A stretch of 8,839 bases of DNA from Desulfatirhabdium sp040755275 (GTDB lineage: Bacteria; Desulfobacterota; Desulfobacteria; Desulfobacterales; Desulfatirhabdiaceae), in contig JBFMBE010000151.1 of NCBI GenBank assembly GCA_040755275.1, positions 1 to 8,839 on the forward strand. Direction: 5' to 3'. How positions within the stretch are numbered: the first letter of the stretch is position 1; each line of letters opens with the position of its first letter. The translations under genes were made by a program, and so were the position numbers. Shown here in pieces: positions 1-6,262 of this stretch. Under the pieces are notes generated by a model, which ran no database searches, had not been told where the DNA came from, and worked only from the letters and a program-made list of their open reading frames with translations.

Positions 1-16
1 TTCCAAGTTTGGCTAT

Positions 17-53
17 CCGCCCGATCCTACGAGATCGGGCGGCTGAGTTTTTT
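17..53 (+). terminator. Hairpin plus T-tract, possible intrinsic terminator inside a repeat
   Basis: A perfect 10-bp stem, CCGCCCGATC (17-26) with GATCGGGCGG (33-42), closes a 6-base loop. It is followed after five bases by six T (48-53). The shape fits a rho-independent terminator for a plus-strand gene that would lie left of the window. The same segment recurs at about 336-370 in degenerate form with a broken T-run, so the hairpin belongs to the repeat family and its terminator role is only an inference. Confidence 0.4.
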
Positions 54-126
54 CGCAGCATCGAAAAAGGTTCCCCAGTCACCCCGCGACTCGACAGAGA
101 CTTCCTGACTTTTTGCGAGGCCATCA
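17..126. repeat. Palindromic-repeat module, copy 1 (right-hand arm)
   Basis: This stretch aligns without gaps to 335-444, exactly 318 bases downstream. Shared blocks are GGGCGGCTGAGTTT (37-50 and 355-368), GCGA plus AGACTT around 86-103 and 404-421, and GACTTTTTGCGA (107-118 and 425-436). It ends with the terminal motif GACTTTTTGCGAGGCCATCA (107-126). Bases 76-119 are repeated perfectly in inverted orientation at 6197-6240. There is no coding signal. Bases 1-600 as a whole consist of such modules with no gene I can support. Confidence 0.75.
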
Positions 127-150
127 GAACTGATGCGCTCGCAAAAAGTC
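107..150. repeat. Long hairpin at the junction of two repeat modules
   Basis: Bases 107-119 pair perfectly with 138-150 (13 bp). After a 2x2 mismatch, 122-127 pair with 130-135 (6 bp), leaving AA at the tip. Two terminal motifs lie head to head, each reading TGATG...CGCAAAAAGTC outward from the centre. A second hairpin of the same design is at 425-468. It could form a cruciform, or a bidirectional transcript terminator, since runs of T or A sit at both bases of the stem. Confidence 0.8.
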
Positions 151-444
151 GCCGCTACCCCGATTTTGTCGATTGCCGGGCCTGAGCATGGCGGGGCATA
201 TGCCTTTTGATGCTGCAGCGGATACTTGTTTGAAGCCGCCGGAGATCGTTGGGTCGGGCGGCGTTCAACAACAAACGAATGTTTGAAAATCAAACCTTTG
301 TAGCTTACTGGCCTGTATCGAATGACTGACCCCAAGCCCGGCCCTTACGAGCTCGGGCGGCTGAGTTTATCCGCTGCAGCGAAAAAGGCGTATGCCCTGC
401 CATGCGACGATGACGAGACTTTCCGACTTTTTGCGAAGCCATCA
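131..444. repeat. Large imperfect palindromic element, about 314 bp (MITE-like)
   Basis: The element is bounded by TGATGCGCTCGCAAAAAGTC (131-150) and the inverted counterpart GACTTTTTGCGAAGCCATCA (425-444), with 17 of 20 positions matching. The arms are homologous further in: 186-224 is an inverted near-copy of 368-405, sharing GCATGGC, GGGCATA, GCCTTTT and GCTGCAGCGGATA. The centre (about 263-330) is AT-richer and shows no reading frame resembling a known protein. Terminal inverted repeats, small size, absence of a transposase and several copies in one window suggest a miniature inverted-repeat element. No clear target-site duplication was seen. Confidence 0.65.
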
Positions 445-468
445 GAACTGATGGCCCCGCAAAAAGTC
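425..468. repeat. Second junction hairpin
   Basis: Bases 425-435 pair with 458-468 (11 bp). After a 2x2 mismatch (436-437 with 456-457), 438-445 pair with 448-455 (8 bp), with AA at the tip. It is homologous to 107-150 at exactly 318 bases spacing. Substitutions on both sides of the lower and upper stem leave most pairs intact, which suggests the fold is maintained. Confidence 0.8.
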
Positions 469-604
469 CATCATTTGGACGGCTTCGAAAAAAGGCCGCA
501 GGCAAGGAGTGCAAATCCCGAGGAATGAGGCGTACTGAAACGTACGCCGCAATGACGAGGGATGCAGCACGACACAGCATCCGGCCTTTTTGCGAAGCCG
601 TCAG
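449..604. repeat. Small palindromic element, about 156 bp, abutting dnaA
   Basis: It begins with TGATGGCCCCGCAAAAAGTC (449-468) and ends with GCCTTTTTGCGAAGCCGTCA (585-604). Inside, 478-498 is an inverted copy of 582-602 with 20 of 21 matches. Further in, ATCCC (515-519) pairs with GGGAT (559-563), and GGCGTAC (529-535) pairs with GTACGCC (542-548) around a 6-base loop. The whole can fold as one long interrupted hairpin. Its right end contains the stop codon of dnaA (601-603, read on the minus strand), so it may serve as the 3' end structure of the dnaA transcript. Confidence 0.7.
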
Positions 605-1941
605 AACTCCCCCGTCTCCAACTTGTGGGTCAGAACTTCCACCTGGCTGAAGAGGGCCCGATTGTCCTTCAAGGACTTTTCGATGAGGGAAATGGCATGC
701 ATGGCCGTGGCATGGTAACGGTTGAAACTCTTTCCAATGGTTTGAAGCGGAGAGTCGGTATATTTGCGCGAGAGATACATGGCGATCTGACGGGGCCTGA
801 CGATCGCCTGCCTGCGGGAGGGAGAAAGCAGATCCTGCAAAGAGATGTTGAATTCCTTGCAAACCAGCTTCTTGATGATGTCGATCGTGATCCGTTTTTG
901 CCGACGGGAGATATTGCGGATAACGCTTTCCGCCAACCCCACGTTGATGGGCGTATGCACAAGGGAAGCCCTTGCAGCCAAACCGATGAGGCCGCTTTCC
1001 AACTGCCGAACGTCTTCGGTCAGCTCGCTTGCCAGGTACCGAGCCACATCTTCCGGAACCTCGAGGCCTTTTGTTGCAGCTTTCTTCTGGACGATGCGCA
1101 GCCGGGTCCGGAAATTCGGCGGTTCGATCGGCGAAATGACGCTACCGGACAGCCTGCTTCTTAAGGTGTCGTTCAACTTCGGAATTTCCATTGGCAGAAA
1201 ACAACTCGAAAAAATGATTCGCTTCCCGGAATTGATCAGGGAATCCAAAGTCATCGCAAGCTCGATCTGGGTGCGCTCCTTTCCGGTCAGATAATGAATA
1301 TCGTCCAAAAGAAGCACGTCACATCCCGAGCGGTATTTCTTCTTGAACTGGTCGACGCTGTCGTTTCGCATGGCATATACCATTTCGTTGGAAAAATCCT
1401 CCGCAGAAATGTAATATACCCGTTCTTCGGGCCGTTCGGTCAAGATGTGATTGCCGACAGCCTGTGTCAGATGGCTTTTGCCAAGGCCCGTTTTCGAGAT
1501 CAACAGCAGGGTGTTGTCTGGATTCTTCTTGCGGCTTGCCATTGCCAGAGAGGCGGAAAACGCGAATTCGTTGTTTCCCCCGACAACGAATTCGTCGAAC
1601 GTAAATTCCTTGCGGAGCATCCGGCCACTGGTATTGATCGTTGCGGCATCCGGAAGCACCAGCTGCGGTTCCGGAAGGTCGGAGGGTTTGGATGCGCCCT
1701 GGGTATTGCTGATTTCAAAAACGACCCTGCAGTCCTTTCCCAGCGCGACCTGCCATTCATGTTGAACCAACTGACCGAAATGCTCCTGCAGCCGTTTTCT
1801 CGAAAAGACGTTCGGAGTTGACAAATAAATGGTATCCTGGTCACTCCGGATAAACGAAACCGGCTCAAGCCACATGCGATAGCTCGATTCACTGACTCGT
1901 TCTTTCAAAGCCGATTTGACTTGATTCCAAACGATTTCCAT
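601..1941 (-). CDS. dnaA: Chromosomal replication initiator protein DnaA
   Basis: AAA+ ATPase that binds origin DnaA boxes and opens the origin; 446 aa, a normal DnaA length. Domain I is about 1-75, followed by a short linker. The AAA+ core starts near 112 (FTFDEFVVG). Walker A is SKTGLGKS (149-156), with Ser where most DnaA have the first Gly. Walker B is LLLDD (210-214). Sensor 1 reads SSC (245-247), with Cys where E. coli has Asp. The arginine-finger segment is RSR (261-263) and sensor 2 is Arg312. Domain IV (about 351-446) keeps RPRQ (382-385), but the signature is RYHATAMHA (408-416), one residue shorter and lacking the Asp of GRDHTTV. The ATG at 1941 is chosen because AAGGTGG lies 7 bases upstream and MEIVWNQ is a typical DnaA start. 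Upstream in-frame starts lack a well-spaced ribosome site. No dnaN or recF follows. The TGA stop lies in a palindromic repeat. Confidence 0.95.
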   Translation of the reverse strand: MEIVWNQVKSALKERVSESSYRMWLEPVSFIRSDQDTIYLSTPNVFSRKRLQEHFGQLVQHEWQVALGKDCRVVFEISNTQGASKPSDLPEPQLVLPDAATINTSGRMLRKEFTFDEFVVGGNNEFAFSASLAMASRKKNPDNTLLLISKTGLGKSHLTQAVGNHILTERPEERVYYISAEDFSNEMVYAMRNDSVDQFKKKYRSGCDVLLLDDIHYLTGKERTQIELAMTLDSLINSGKRIIFSSCFLPMEIPKLNDTLRSRLSGSVISPIEPPNFRTRLRIVQKKAATKGLEVPEDVARYLASELTEDVRQLESGLIGLAARASLVHTPINVGLAESVIRNISRRQKRITIDIIKKLVCKEFNISLQDLLSPSRRQAIVRPRQIAMYLSRKYTDSPLQTIGKSFNRYHATAMHAISLIEKSLKDNRALFSQVEVLTHKLETGEF

Positions 1942-2060
1942 GAATGATCCACCTTCAGATTTTGACTGTCGTTTATCCAAAACACCATGATTCATCCTTG
2001 CTGGAAATCCAACAAGTGTGAGAAAAGACTGCGGCATCTGCCTGCCGAACAACAGAGAAA

Positions 2061-2093
2061 AAGCGAAAAAGAAAGAGCCGGACACCTTCCGGC
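2061..2093 (-). terminator. Intrinsic terminator upstream of dnaA
   Basis: On the minus strand, GCCGGA and TCCGGC form a 6-bp stem (2088-2093 with 2077-2082) around a 5-base loop. TCTTTCTTTTT (2076-2066) follows immediately. No minus-strand gene lies upstream between here and uvrA, so it would end either a small RNA or an attenuated dnaA leader; dnaA starts about 120 bases further on. Confidence 0.55.
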
Positions 2094-2221
2094 ATCAGCG
2101 GGGCGATGGCTTGAGATTTACCGACACAAAGCCGCCCTTTTCCTCCGGGTCGGGAGACCGGGGTGTTCTGACAGGGAAGCTCGTTATCGAAAGTTGCCGA
2201 GGGTTTTACCGAAGAGCTCCC
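2066..2221 (-). ncRNA. Candidate structured RNA or dnaA leader ending in a terminator
   Basis: Read on the minus strand, three stable hairpins precede the terminator. One: 2214-2221 pairs with 2174-2182 (8 bp, one bulged base). Two: 2156-2163 pairs with 2143-2151 (about 8 bp, one bulge, 4-base loop). Three: 2129-2137 pairs with 2101-2112 (9 bp with a 3-base bulge and a 16-base loop). The motif TCGGTAAA occurs twice, in the interior of hairpin one and in the loop of hairpin three. I do not recognise it as tmRNA, SRP RNA, RNase P RNA, 6S RNA or a common riboswitch. No clear promoter was seen. The hairpins could instead be origin DNA architecture, as two of the box-like 9-mers sit in the loops. 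Confidence 0.35.
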
Positions 2222-2428
2222 GGGGAGTCAAACCGCATATGGATGAGTCGATTGAATTCCATACGCAAATTTCGAACAAGGTTTAACCCGTTGACTGTGA
2301 AGACCATATCGATTCTCTCCATCGAACATATCCGGAATATGCCAACGGACGCGCTGCTTCTTATTGGCAATGATCTTGGTGAACTGGGTGTTTATCGACA
2401 AATTGCACGAGCACTCCCCCGACAAGCT

Positions 2429-2461
2429 GATCTCTTCATATCTCTTGATTTCTCTCGATTT
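2429..2461. repeat. Tandem 10-bp AT-rich repeat, possible DNA unwinding element
   Basis: Three consecutive 10-mers, tctcttcata, tctcttgatt and tctctcgatt (2431-2460), are followed by the weaker tcaatcaata. The segment 2429-2441 reads GATCTCTTCATAT, close to the E. coli oriC 13-mer consensus GATCTNTTNTTTT, differing at two defined positions. It sits between the last box-like 9-mer and uvrA. It could alternatively be a uvrA promoter or spacer sequence. Confidence 0.45.
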
Positions 2462-2513
2462 CAATCAATATCGTTTACAAATGAACGGAAGTTACGCAAA
2501 CGGACCCTTGCCC

Positions 2514-5354
2514 ATGACATCCGATGAGATTCGAATCCGAGGCGCAAGACAGCACAACCTCCAATCGATCGACCTGGACCTGCCCAAGAACCGGATCGTC
2601 GTCATCACCGGCCTCTCCGGATCCGGCAAATCTTCCTTGGCCTTCGACACCCTCTATGCCGAAGGCCAGAGGCGCTATGTGGAGTCCCTTTCGACCTATG
2701 CCCGACAATTTCTCGAGCGGATGGAAAAGCCGCAGGTGGACCGCATCGAAGGTCTTTCCCCCGCCATCGCCATCGACCAGAAGAACACGGGACACAACCC
2801 CCGCTCGACGGTCGGCACCATCACGGAAATCTACGACTACCTCCGGCTGCTGTTCGCCCGAATCGGCCAAATCCTTTGTCCCATCTGCAGCCAGCCCATC
2901 CAGTCCCAAAGCATCGACGAAATGCTCGATGCCGTGATTGAACTTCCGATAGGCAGCCGCTTCTCGGTGCTGGCTCCCATCCCCGTCGAACCGCAGTCTG
3001 CATTCCGACAGGAAACGATCCAGAAGCTCATCCGGCAGGGTTTTTCAAGGGCGATGATCGATGGCGACCTCATAGAACTCGAAGACGTACTACACCGACA
3101 TTCGGATGAGCGAACGACGATGGATATCGTCGTCGATCGTATCGTATTGAAGGAAGGCATTCACAACCGGCTTGCCGACTCCATTGAAATGGCGCTTTCT
3201 CTGAGCGGCGGATCGGTCGTCCTGCAATCGGGTACAGGCGAACGCATGCGGTTTTCGGAAACGGCCGTATGCAACCAATGCGGCATCCAGGCACCGACGA
3301 TCACCCCGGCCACGTTTTCCTTCAATGCGCCGACGGGTGCCTGCCCGACCTGCTCCGGACTGGGCGCCACCTCCTCTTTCGATCCCGATCTGATCGTACC
3401 CAATCCGGAATTGTCCCTGCGGGACGGGGCCATCGCCGTGTGGGAGGACGCCTTTCGGCTCGATTTCATCGACATGCTCGAATCCCTTGCAACCCGCTAC
3501 CATGCCGACATCTATCAGCCGTATGGATCGCTTTCCGAATCGTTCCGAAATGTTCTTCTTTTCGGAGAACCCGATGCATCGAAAGTTTCGGCCGGCCGTT
3601 CCTCGAAAAAAAAGGGGATCCATCCCCCCCACCGGTTCGAAGGCATTCTGCCCATTTTGGAAAAGCAGTACCAACAGGCCAACAGCCTTTCGGAAAAAGC
3701 CGAGCTCGACCGTTTCCGAACCTACCGCACCTGTCCGGACTGTCAGGGGACCCGTCTGAATCCCATCGCAGGCATGGTCGTGGTCGGCGGCATGCGCATC
3801 CACGACATCACCGCGCTTCGAATTACCGAAGCCATCGTTTTTTTCGAGAGGCTGAATCTGTCGCATCGGGAGCACACCATCGCAGATCGTGTCCTCTTCG
3901 AAATCCGGGATCGGCTGGCATTCCTGAACCAGGTCGGTCTAGGCTACCTCAGCCTCGATCGGGGGGCATCGACGCTCTCCGGAGGAGAAAGCCAGCGCAT
4001 CCGCCTTGCATCACAGATCGGCTCGAAGCTGAGCGGGGTCCTCTACGTTCTGGACGAGCCAAGCATCGGTCTTCACCCGCGAGACAACCTCCGACTCATC
4101 GATGCCCTGCGCCGAATGCGGGATCTCGGAAACAGTGTCATCGTGGTGGAACACGACGAGGAAATGATCCGATCCGCTGATCATGTGGTAGACATGGGAC
4201 CCGGAGCCGGAAACGCCGGTGGGCGGGTGGTTTACAGCGGCCCAGTTTCCGGTATCGTACATGCAGCCGATTCGCTGACCGGTCAGTATCTCCTTGGCAG
4301 AAAACACATCGTCGAATCCACTCCCCGAAGAAGCGGCACCGGTCAGCAGATTCGTATCGACGGGGCCAGCGGCAACAACCTGCGTCACCTGAGCGTCGCC
4401 TTTCCCATCGGTTGCCTGACCTGCGTCACCGGGGTTTCGGGAAGCGGGAAATCGACCCTGGTAATCGAAACCCTCTACAAGAGCCTCCTGCAACGGCTGT
4501 ACAAATCCCGGATTCCCGCGGCCCCCCATGAGCGGATCACTGGGATCGAGGCCATCGACAAGGTGATCAATATCGACCAATCCCCGATCGGTAGAACCCC
4601 ACGTTCGAATCCGGCTACATATACCGGGCTATTTTCCGCGATTCGAGAGGTCTTCGCCAAGACCGAAGAAGCCCGATCGCGTGGGTATAAGGCCAGCCGG
4701 TTCAGTTTCAACGTAAAGGGTGGACGGTGTGAGGCCTGTGGTGGAGACGGGGTCAACCGGATCGAAATGCTGTTTCTGCCCGACGTTTTCGTCACCTGCG
4801 AAACCTGCAAAGGAAAGCGCTACAACCGGGAAACCCTCGAAGTCACCTATCGGGGCAAGTCAATCGCAGATGTGTTGGGCATGACGGTTGAGGAAGCAAT
4901 CCGGTTTTTCGAACGGATTCCGTCGATTCGATCCAAGTTGTCGGTGTTGGCAGATGTCGGTCTCGGTTACATCACGCTGGGACAGCAGGCAGTCACCCTG
5001 TCCGGAGGAGAGGCGCAGCGAATCAAACTGTCCCGAGAACTCGGAAAACGGGATACGGGCCGAACGCTCTACATCCTCGATGAGCCGACGACAGGTCTGC
5101 ATTTCGAGGATATCCGCCAACTGCTTCGGGTACTCAACCGATTGGTCGATGCCGGAAACACCGTCATCATGATCGAACATCAACTCGACGTGATTCAGGC
5201 TGCAGATTATGTCATTGACTTAGGACCGGATGGAGGAGATAACGGTGGAGAGATTGTCGCGATCGGAACACCAGAGGCCATTGCCGCATGTCCGACATCG
5301 GAGACCGGAAAATGCCTGCGGCAGAAATGGGAAGGGACTTCATCGAATGGCTGA
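2514..5354 (+). CDS. uvrA: UvrABC excinuclease subunit A
   Basis: DNA-damage recognition ATPase of nucleotide excision repair; works as a dimer that loads UvrB on lesions. It has 946 aa, the usual length, with two ABC ATPase modules in order. Module 1: Walker A GLSGSGKSS (33-41), zinc-binding cysteines 253, 256, 277 and 280, a CPDC pair (407, 410), signature LSGGES (488-493) and a VLDEPSIGLHP Walker B. Module 2: Walker A GVSGSGKST (640-648), zinc cysteines 739, 742, 762 and 765, signature LSGGEA (829-834) and ILDEPTTGLHF. No key residue appears missing. The ATG at 2514 is preferred because homology starts right after it (EIRIRGARQHNL); its ribosome site is weak (GGA at 2502). An in-frame ATG at 2481 would add 11 residues. 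It is divergent from dnaA and overlaps the next gene by 8 bases. No recognisable SOS box was seen. Confidence 0.97.
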   Translation: MTSDEIRIRGARQHNLQSIDLDLPKNRIVVITGLSGSGKSSLAFDTLYAEGQRRYVESLSTYARQFLERMEKPQVDRIEGLSPAIAIDQKNTGHNPRSTVGTITEIYDYLRLLFARIGQILCPICSQPIQSQSIDEMLDAVIELPIGSRFSVLAPIPVEPQSAFRQETIQKLIRQGFSRAMIDGDLIELEDVLHRHSDERTTMDIVVDRIVLKEGIHNRLADSIEMALSLSGGSVVLQSGTGERMRFSETAVCNQCGIQAPTITPATFSFNAPTGACPTCSGLGATSSFDPDLIVPNPELSLRDGAIAVWEDAFRLDFIDMLESLATRYHADIYQPYGSLSESFRNVLLFGEPDASKVSAGRSSKKKGIHPPHRFEGILPILEKQYQQANSLSEKAELDRFRTYRTCPDCQGTRLNPIAGMVVVGGMRIHDITALRITEAIVFFERLNLSHREHTIADRVLFEIRDRLAFLNQVGLGYLSLDRGASTLSGGESQRIRLASQIGSKLSGVLYVLDEPSIGLHPRDNLRLIDALRRMRDLGNSVIVVEHDEEMIRSADHVVDMGPGAGNAGGRVVYSGPVSGIVHAADSLTGQYLLGRKHIVESTPRRSGTGQQIRIDGASGNNLRHLSVAFPIGCLTCVTGVSGSGKSTLVIETLYKSLLQRLYKSRIPAAPHERITGIEAIDKVINIDQSPIGRTPRSNPATYTGLFSAIREVFAKTEEARSRGYKASRFSFNVKGGRCEACGGDGVNRIEMLFLPDVFVTCETCKGKRYNRETLEVTYRGKSIADVLGMTVEEAIRFFERIPSIRSKLSVLADVGLGYITLGQQAVTLSGGEAQRIKLSRELGKRDTGRTLYILDEPTTGLHFEDIRQLLRVLNRLVDAGNTVIMIEHQLDVIQAADYVIDLGPDGGDNGGEIVAIGTPEAIAACPTSETGKCLRQKWEGTSSNG

Positions 5355-6192
5355 TTGTCCACATTCTTCACGGAAAATCGGCATGCAACTCCGGATTGGT
5401 GTGCTCGCCATTCTTCTACTGATTGGGTTGCACCTTGCGGCATTCGCCGGAACGATCACGATCGAAACCCAAGTTGAGGCGACACGCACCGATTCGGGTC
5501 TGACCACGCGCGTTGTGTTGACCAATCAAGGCGATGAAACCGCTCGATCCATCACCTGTGAGGTGACGTTTCAGAAAAAGACCGAAACACTTCCCCTCAT
5601 CGAAGCCCTTCCGCCGAAAGCCCCCATCTCTCTGACAACCACCCATGCGCTGATTGAGCACAAGGCCGGTCAATACCCCCTGATCGTATGGGTGCAGTTT
5701 CACAATACAAACCAATACCCGTTCACGGCTCTGACTGCGCTGATTGTCAACGTGAATGCAGATGCCTTGAACGATCTGGCAATCGAAGCAACGGACATGG
5801 CAATCGATCGGAAGGGAGCATTGCCGTTTCGCGTCAAAAACCTTGCTGAAGAAGACCGCACCATCACCTACTGGCTGCTGGTTCCCCGGGAACTTTCCGT
5901 ATCGAACAGGGAGGGAAGGCTTTCCTTACCGAAGCGATCGGAGCAGACGGTTTCCGTTCAGCTGGAAAATTTTGCAGCCCTCTACGGTGCGGCCTATCCG
6001 GTTTACGCTTTCTTCGAATACGACACACCGGAAATACACCGCTGTCAGATGGCCTCCGCCACGGTTCGCATCGCTCTGGAACCGAGCTGGTTTCAGAAAA
6101 CCCGCATCTATTGGCTGGTGGCAGGCATTTTGGTGCTCGCTGTCGCCTTGTCCTGTCGATTTCTTGGAAGAAAAAAGACCGTTAACGCATGA
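5347..6192 (+). CDS. Unknown exported protein with C-terminal membrane anchor
   Basis: I do not recognise this family. The protein has 281 aa. An N-terminal stretch (about 13-34, VLAILLLIGLHLAAFA) looks like a signal peptide with a plausible cut after AFA. A single hydrophobic segment near the C-terminus (about 254-271) is followed by RFLGRKK, so the bulk would sit outside the cytoplasmic membrane with a short cytoplasmic tail. The body falls into two halves of about 100 residues (35-138 and 143-246), each rich in alternating beta-like segments and ending in a similar strand (ALIVNVNA and ATVRIALE). This suggests two Ig-like or CARDB-like sandwiches, an inference only. ATG 5347 is chosen for GGGAAGGGA 9 bases upstream; it overlaps the uvrA stop by 8 bases, implying translational coupling. 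An in-frame ATG at 5383 is the alternative. The stop lies at the start of a repeat fragment. Confidence 0.8.
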   Translation: MADCPHSSRKIGMQLRIGVLAILLLIGLHLAAFAGTITIETQVEATRTDSGLTTRVVLTNQGDETARSITCEVTFQKKTETLPLIEALPPKAPISLTTTHALIEHKAGQYPLIVWVQFHNTNQYPFTALTALIVNVNADALNDLAIEATDMAIDRKGALPFRVKNLAEEDRTITYWLLVPRELSVSNREGRLSLPKRSEQTVSVQLENFAALYGAAYPVYAFFEYDTPEIHRCQMASATVRIALEPSWFQKTRIYWLVAGILVLAVALSCRFLGRKKTVNA

Positions 6193-6240
6193 TGAGCTCG
6201 CAAAAAGTCAGGAAGTCTCTGTCGAGTCGCGGGGTGACTG
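6190..6240. repeat. Truncated repeat arm between convergent genes
   Basis: Bases 6197-6240 are identical (44 of 44) to the reverse complement of 76-119. The match continues imperfectly to TGATG at 6190. The rest of the element is absent. It occupies most of the 70-base gap between the exported-protein gene and folC, and supplies the TGA stop (6190-6192) of the former. No intrinsic terminator is visible in this convergent gap. Confidence 0.85.
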
Positions 6241-6262
6241 TATCGGTAGATCGAATGCCGGT

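Larger units (their letters stand above)
1942..2513. other. Gene-free dnaA-uvrA intergenic region, candidate oriC
   Basis: No reading frame here resembles a protein. Four 9-mers fit TTA[T/C]C[C/G]A[A/C]A, all on the plus strand: 1973-1981 TTATCCAAA, 2118-2126 TTACCGACA, 2184-2192 TTATCGAAA and 2392-2400 TTATCGACA. A near match TTACCGAAG is at 2206-2214, and TGTGAGAAA at 2017-2025 is an inverted weak match. The first and last are 8 of 9 to the E. coli box TTATCCACA. I found no other exact match to this degenerate pattern in the window. The last box lies 28 bases before an AT-rich tandem repeat (2431-2460). Location beside dnaA, boxes and a possible unwinding element together suggest an origin. 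The pattern was derived after seeing the sites, so this remains an inference. Confidence 0.45.

Noticed and set aside
1..604. CRISPR array in the repetitive left end
   Set aside because: Repeats alternate in orientation and have irregular, homologous intervening sequence rather than uniform unique spacers. No cas gene is present.
305..862. Minus-strand open frame in the left repeat region
   Set aside because: It runs through palindromic repeats and into dnaA in the wrong frame.
562..1164. Open frame of 200 codons on the plus strand opposite dnaA
   Set aside because: It is antisense to a clear dnaA, has no recognisable domain, and begins in the repeat element.
1942..2085. N-terminal extension of DnaA by 48 residues
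   Set aside because: Typical DnaA proteins begin at the ATG at 1941, which has a good ribosome site. The extension overlaps the terminator region.
2327..2341. 15-base dyad CATAT-CCGGA-ATATG upstream of uvrA as an SOS operator
   Set aside because: It does not match any LexA box I know. A short dyad of this size can occur by chance.
2445..2474. Possible uvrA promoter TTGATT, 18 bases, TATCGT
   Set aside because: Both hexamers match at only four of six positions, and a start here would leave almost no leader.
2364..2513. Upstream in-frame extension of uvrA from a TTG
   Set aside because: The added 50 residues have no UvrA similarity and cover the AT-rich tandem repeat. Homology begins just after the ATG at 2514.
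2018..2527. Open frame of 169 codons in the dnaA-uvrA gap
   Set aside because: Composition is not protein-like and no ribosome site was seen. The region is better explained by boxes, hairpins and AT-rich repeats.
3090..3875. Open frame of 261 codons on the minus strand opposite uvrA
   Set aside because: A shadow of the uvrA codon pattern. Low-complexity Gly/Arg composition and no plausible motif.
3269..4180. Open frame of 303 codons on the plus strand inside uvrA in another frame
   Set aside because: Pro/Arg/His-rich shadow frame. The uvrA frame carries all UvrA motifs across this region.
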